Below, in pieces: positions 60,494-64,000 of a stretch of 64,000 nt of DNA (position 1 is the first letter of the stretch; each line of letters begins with the position of its first letter). The notes under the pieces are model-generated. The model made no database searches. It saw nothing but the letters and a program-made list of their open reading frames with translations, and was not told the origin of the DNA. Location of the stretch: contig CALVPX010000002.1 of the NCBI GenBank assembly GCA_944354265.1, forward strand, positions 22,944 to 86,943, read 5' to 3'. Position numbers and translations under genes: made by a program. This DNA is from an uncultured Clostridia bacterium. Lineage in GTDB: Bacteria > Bacillota > Clostridia > Christensenellales > Borkfalkiaceae.

Positions 60494-60499
60494 GTTTTC

Positions 60500-61861
60500 A
60501 TGCTCACTTATAACCTCGACGGCAAAAATAAATATTACACCCTCTATTGCCGTATACGCGACGATATCTTAAGCGGCAATCTCAAGGGGGGTGAAAGGCT
60601 CCCTTCAAAGCGGGCTCTCGCCCTCAATCTCTCCGTAAGCGTAATAACCGTGCAGACGGCCTACGAACAACTGCTCGCCGAGGGGTACATAATCTCAAAG
60701 GAGCGCAGCGGCTACTTTGTCGCCGACGTCGACGCGCATGTCGGCGCAGGCAGTGCCGCCGTCACGGTCGAACGCCGCCCCCCTTCAAGTTACAAATACG
60801 ACCTCGTTTCGGGCTCTACTCCTGCGGGGCTATTTCCCTTTTCGGTGTGGGCGCGGCTCATGCGCTCGGTGCTGTCGCAGGAGGGGGAACACCTCCTCGA
60901 GCGCGTTCCCTGTCAGGGCGAGTTGTCCCTGCGGCGGGAAATCTCTGCCTATCTCTACCGCATGCGCGGCGTAACTGTGCAGCCCGCCCGCATAGTCGTC
61001 GGCGCCGGCGCTGAGTATCTGTACGGCATAATCGTCCAGCTTCTCGGCAGGGACAAGCTCTTCGCCGTCGAAAACCCCGGCTATGGCAAAATTTATTCAA
61101 CTTACAGCCTGTACGGCGCCCGGTGTGCCTTCATTCCCGTCGGTGCAAATGGTGCGGAAGTGGACGCCGTGCAGTCCTCGGGCGCGCAGGTTGCGCACAT
61201 TTCGCCCTCCCACCAATTTCCAACGGGCGCCGTCATGCCCGTTTCCGACAGGCTCTCCCTCATTAAATGGGCGCGCAAATCTTCGGCTTTCATCGTCGAG
61301 GACGACTACGACAGCGAATTCCGCCTCGTCGGCAAGCCGCTGCAGTCCATGCTCGAACTGTGTCCCGACAGGGTCATCTATGTCAACACCTTTTCAAAGT
61401 CGCTCGCACCGTCCATGCGCATGGGCTACATGGTGCTCCCGCCCGAACTCATGGGGCGCTTCCTCGGCATATTTTCAAAGAGCGCCAACGTCGTTCCCCT
61501 GTTCGAGCAAAAGACCCTCGCCGCCATGATAGGCGGGGGACACTTCGAGCGGCACATAAACAGATTAAAAAATTATTACCGCTCCGTCCGTCAGGAGGTG
61601 CTTGCCGCAATCTGCTCGCTGCCCTTTACGGCGCAGGTAAACGACACGGGTTCGGGCCTGCACATGACGGTCAAATTTCCCTCGGCCGACTCCGATGACC
61701 AAATCAGGCGCATGGCGGAGGAAAGGGGTATAAATATCCGCTGCCTCGGCGATTACCTCCTGACCCCCCAAAGCGGCTACGAAAAAGTCGCCGTAATCAA
61801 CTACAGCGGCCTCAAAAAGGGGGAGGCAGCCCAAATCGCCGCCCTGTTCCATAAATCGTAG
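60500..61861 (+). CDS. MocR/GabR-type regulator (GntR HTH fused to aminotransferase fold)
   Basis: A 453-residue chimeric regulator. An N-terminal GntR winged helix (about 5-75; IRDDILSGNLKGGERLPSKR, VQTAYEQLLAEGYI) is joined to a type I aminotransferase domain. The PLP lysine lies in VNTFSKSLAPSMRMGYMVLP, with the aspartate in IVEDDYDSEFR and the arginine-like HMTVKFPS region near the end. MocR proteins sense PLP or amino compounds and often control vitamin B6 or amine genes. The target may be itself or genes outside the window. No Shine-Dalgarno; the -10 box is 6 nt from the ATG. Confidence 0.93.
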   Translation: MLTYNLDGKNKYYTLYCRIRDDILSGNLKGGERLPSKRALALNLSVSVITVQTAYEQLLAEGYIISKERSGYFVADVDAHVGAGSAAVTVERRPPSSYKYDLVSGSTPAGLFPFSVWARLMRSVLSQEGEHLLERVPCQGELSLRREISAYLYRMRGVTVQPARIVVGAGAEYLYGIIVQLLGRDKLFAVENPGYGKIYSTYSLYGARCAFIPVGANGAEVDAVQSSGAQVAHISPSHQFPTGAVMPVSDRLSLIKWARKSSAFIVEDDYDSEFRLVGKPLQSMLELCPDRVIYVNTFSKSLAPSMRMGYMVLPPELMGRFLGIFSKSANVVPLFEQKTLAAMIGGGHFERHINRLKNYYRSVRQEVLAAICSLPFTAQVNDTGSGLHMTVKFPSADSDDQIRRMAEERGINIRCLGDYLLTPQSGYEKVAVINYSGLKKGEAAQIAALFHKS

Positions 61862-61882
61862 ACAAATTCCATATCCTGCGTC

Positions 61883-61911
61883 TTGTATTCCATGTCGTTA
61901 AAATGTAGAAT
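61883..61911 (+). promoter_or_regulatory. Promoter of the XRE membrane protein gene
   Basis: TTGTAT (61883-61888), a 17-bp spacer and TAGAAT (61906-61911); GCAGAGGTGA lies before the ATG. Confidence 0.65.
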
Positions 61912-61938
61912 TAAAGAAAAAAAGCAGAGGTGAACTAA

Positions 61939-63327
61939 ATGAAACAATCTATAGGTGAATTCCTCGCCACGCTCCGCCGCGCCAACGGCTACACTCAGCA
62001 GGAGGTGGCCGATAAACTCGGCATCTCCAACCGCACGCTGTCGTCGTGGGAATGCGGCACTACTATGCCAGACATACTACTCCTGCCCGCCCTCGCCGAT
62101 CTCTACGGCGTCACTGTGGACGAAATTCTGCGCGGCGAGCGGGGAGAGAACGTGCAAAAGCCCTCGGTAACGCGCAAGTCTATGGAAAATATTTACAAGA
62201 GCAAATACGCCCGCTTCACCATGTGGGCATATATTTTGTGCGGTATTCTGTGCCTTGGACTTCTCCTCTTTTATATAGGTATGCATGTCAACATTATGAC
62301 TATCGCTTGGGTGGGATGGCGGTGGTGGCTGTTCCTTCTCTACTTAGGCCTCATAGTTGCCGTCGCCTGCGCGGTGTTGCTGTTTGCCGTTTGGCGCAGC
62401 TATGAAAATGCCGCCGATGACGAAGCTGACAGTTATCGCCTGTCGCTAAGATTGTGCATAAGCTCGTGCATGCTCGTCGTCTGCATCGTCGCCATAATTT
62501 TAATGTGCGTCAGCATAAGTCTTTTAACCTACCCCTACGGCGATGAGGGCATTCTTCCCTTTATAGTATTTTTGCTCATTGCAGTAGCTTCTTTAATCTT
62601 CGCGATAATTGCCCGCCACACCGCCTATAAAAAGTGGGGCAGCGAAGAGCAACACGCCAAAATTAAAAAGAACAACGCCTTTTTAAAAAAGTATTCGCTC
62701 TACTGTCTCATTCCCATCGGCCTCTCAATAGTCGCCATGGTGCTCTTTTCGCTGTGGTGGCCCACTTCGATCGATGTGCTGTACAGCAATACCGACGCCG
62801 AACAATTCGTCCGCTATCTGCAGACCGCCCGCTTAGATGAGCATGATGAGATAATAGTGGGGGACGACTACGTTGAATTTGACGACGAGGAGCTCTATAT
62901 TGACTTTCAGGCCTATGCCGATGGCGCAACGCCATGGGAGCACATAACCGTTGCCGACGGCATAGAGGTAAGCTTCCCCGACGAAGGCGATTTCTGTTGG
63001 CTGTACTTGCGCACTGGCGGCCCCGAGGAAGATCCCACATTCCAAGCCATACTCGTCGATAAATACACCACGGCCGATGGCTCGCTGTCTGCCTACAACC
63101 TGCGTTTTAACGCTTACTTTGATATTGGTCTAGGCGGCATGGCGCAGGGCACCACCTACCACAACGGCAGTGAAATAAGGTATGAAGGCGGCGAATACCG
63201 CTTCGTAGATGTCTACTACAACAACTATCAGGAGATGGCCTGCGGCTTCGGCGGCATACTTATCGGTTTAACTGTTTTCTCTGTTCTGATAGTGTATTTT
63301 GTATTGCAGCTAAAGCTCAAAAAATAA
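61939..63327 (+). CDS. XRE-type HTH fused to a multi-span membrane domain
   Basis: A 462-residue protein. The N-terminus (about 1-65) is an XRE helix-turn-helix (FLATLRRANGYTQQEVADKL, NRTLSSWECGTTMPDI). Five predicted membrane helices follow (about 92-115, 128-153, 172-198, 205-228, 255-276). Next is a soluble, Asp/Glu/Tyr-rich domain of about 155 residues, and a final helix (about 436-458). The design suggests a membrane-bound one-component sensor, possibly with the 280-435 domain outside the cell. I recognise no family for that domain. Confidence 0.75.
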   Translation: MKQSIGEFLATLRRANGYTQQEVADKLGISNRTLSSWECGTTMPDILLLPALADLYGVTVDEILRGERGENVQKPSVTRKSMENIYKSKYARFTMWAYILCGILCLGLLLFYIGMHVNIMTIAWVGWRWWLFLLYLGLIVAVACAVLLFAVWRSYENAADDEADSYRLSLRLCISSCMLVVCIVAIILMCVSISLLTYPYGDEGILPFIVFLLIAVASLIFAIIARHTAYKKWGSEEQHAKIKKNNAFLKKYSLYCLIPIGLSIVAMVLFSLWWPTSIDVLYSNTDAEQFVRYLQTARLDEHDEIIVGDDYVEFDDEELYIDFQAYADGATPWEHITVADGIEVSFPDEGDFCWLYLRTGGPEEDPTFQAILVDKYTTADGSLSAYNLRFNAYFDIGLGGMAQGTTYHNGSEIRYEGGEYRFVDVYYNNYQEMACGFGGILIGLTVFSVLIVYFVLQLKLKK

Positions 63328-63344
63328 CGCAAAACAAGCGGCGA

Positions 63345-63368
63345 GCCCTCTGCAATTGCGCAGAGGGC
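63345..63368. terminator. Hairpin between convergent genes
   Basis: GCCCTCTGC/GCAGAGGGC, a 9-bp stem, between the XRE membrane gene and the minus-strand gene. No strong T run. Confidence 0.5.
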
Positions 63369-63400
63369 GCGCCTTCATGTGCAATAAGTTCCCGCTAACC

Positions 63401-63757
63401 TTATTTGTTCAAAAGTTCGTCCGAAAGGGCCAAAATGCGCTTTGCGTATTTTGCCTTGCGCCTCTTCAAAATGGCCTTGTAAATAAAGTAATTCAGGCTG
63501 ACAAGCGAAATGCCCACAACGCCGATAACAATACCCGCGGTGAAAGCCCAGCTCAGGCTTGAGCCTATTACGCCCATGGCAAGGCACATGCCCACGCCCA
63601 AGACGAGCGCGCCTGCGCAGCCGAAGGTGTAGGCAAAAATCTCTGCGGGACGGCGCACCTTCGCGTCAAGTGCAGTCAGCTCTTCAAATTTATTTTGTTC
63701 GTCAGTCTTGGGCGCGTAACTTTCAGCTATGTTTTCTACTATGCGTAAATTTTCCAT
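63401..63757 (-). CDS. Small two-helix membrane protein, unknown function
   Basis: A 118-residue protein with a soluble acidic N-terminus (about 1-38), two membrane helices (about 40-62 and 68-92), and a basic C-terminal helix (LKRRKAKYAKRILALSDELL). Similar proteins are often mislabelled dihydropteridine reductase; nothing here supports an enzyme. On the minus strand AAGGAG lies before the ATG. Confidence 0.7.
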   Translation of the reverse strand: MENLRIVENIAESYAPKTDEQNKFEELTALDAKVRRPAEIFAYTFGCAGALVLGVGMCLAMGVIGSSLSWAFTAGIVIGVVGISLVSLNYFIYKAILKRRKAKYAKRILALSDELLNK

Positions 63758-63887
63758 ATTTTTTTAAACTCCTTGTTTTAAGAGGTTTCCCTCATTTATT
63801 TTGTGTCTTAAGTATAACAGCCGCATATTAAATATTTGATAACGCACAGTAAATGTATTGTAAAGCAAATGTTAAAGTTATGTTAAC

Positions 63888-63930
63888 GCGGGTGCGGCGG
63901 GCAATTTTGCCCGCCGCACCCGCATTTTTG
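63888..63930 (+). terminator. Orphan 17-bp hairpin with T run
   Basis: GCGGGTGCGGCGGGCAA and its complement around TT, followed by ATTTTTG. No + strand gene lies upstream of it after 63327. The final bases hold another small inverted repeat (CCACACGC/GCGTGTGG near 63952) and no gene I can support. Confidence 0.65.
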
Positions 63931-64000
63931 TATAACGAAAACCACACGCTGAGCGTGTGGTCAGTAAAAAAGCGGAAGCGTTGCAAATAAAAACCTCCGA

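Overview
The window looks like chromosomal DNA of an uncultivated-type Bacillota (Clostridia-like) bacterium. Moderate-to-high GC genes are rich in C-ending codons. Sigma-A promoters are near consensus with a 17-bp spacer, and intergenic DNA is AT-rich with strong hairpin terminators. The gene order ispG / polC position / rimP-nusA-ylxR-L7Ae-infB-rbfA-nrnA-truB-ribF is the classic Gram-positive one. Other pointers are a MazF/EndoA toxin, a TM1266-type hydrogenase-system regulator, YvlB/SHOCT-like proteins, a single-chain PurL, an archaeal-type AspRS and a eukaryote-type ProRS. Almost everything is on the + strand. I saw no rRNA, tRNA, CRISPR array, transposase or prophage gene.

Layout. 0-5.2 kb: mazF, lspA, an RluA-type pseudouridine synthase, a small membrane protein, der, plsY, and a membrane protein on the minus strand. 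5.3-11.8 kb: an aconitase-superfamily hydratase coupled to a TraX-like protein, a lipoprotein, then a TM1266-family regulator behind a structured leader, followed by a NitT/TauT-type ABC transporter. 12-25 kb: DUF1294 (minus), then the purine operon purE-purC-(purF paralogue)-purF-purM-purN-purH-purD-purL, enough for most of the route from PRPP to IMP. 25-26.5 kb: an XRE regulator coupled to a small protein, and nrdR. 26.5-38.9 kb: ispG, a polymerase-less PolC-like exonuclease, the transcription/translation cluster, and ribF with a repetitive acidic tail, then an endonuclease IV-like protein. 38.9-44.6 kb: an Xaa-Pro peptidase, efp, dtd, an MBL hydrolase, a DUF5662 protein, and aspS (minus). 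45.4-50.1 kb: an Ig-domain lipoprotein and a large secreted PL9-type pectate lyase. 50.2-54.6 kb (minus): phosphohexomutase-transketolase-methyltransferase. 54.7-63.8 kb: proS, a membrane-anchored Ntn amidohydrolase behind a palindrome-flanked promoter, Fe-alcohol and aldehyde dehydrogenases, a MocR regulator, an XRE membrane protein and a small membrane protein (minus).

The most unusual signal is non-coding. A roughly 185-nt element occurs twice (40182-40369, upstream of efp; 43117-43300, downstream of aspS). It can be folded into five matching hairpins plus a conserved sequence block, and several stems differ between the copies by paired changes that keep base pairing. The two copies carry related end sequences and sit near a second short hairpin repeat that also occurs at 34102-34128. 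Other points of interest are several genes whose -10 box sits 6-12 nt before the ATG (candidate leaderless mRNAs), a leader with mutually exclusive pairings before the TM1266 regulator, a candidate 6S-like small RNA upstream of aspS, a polC locus reduced to OB fold plus exonuclease, and a second PurF without its N-terminal cysteine.
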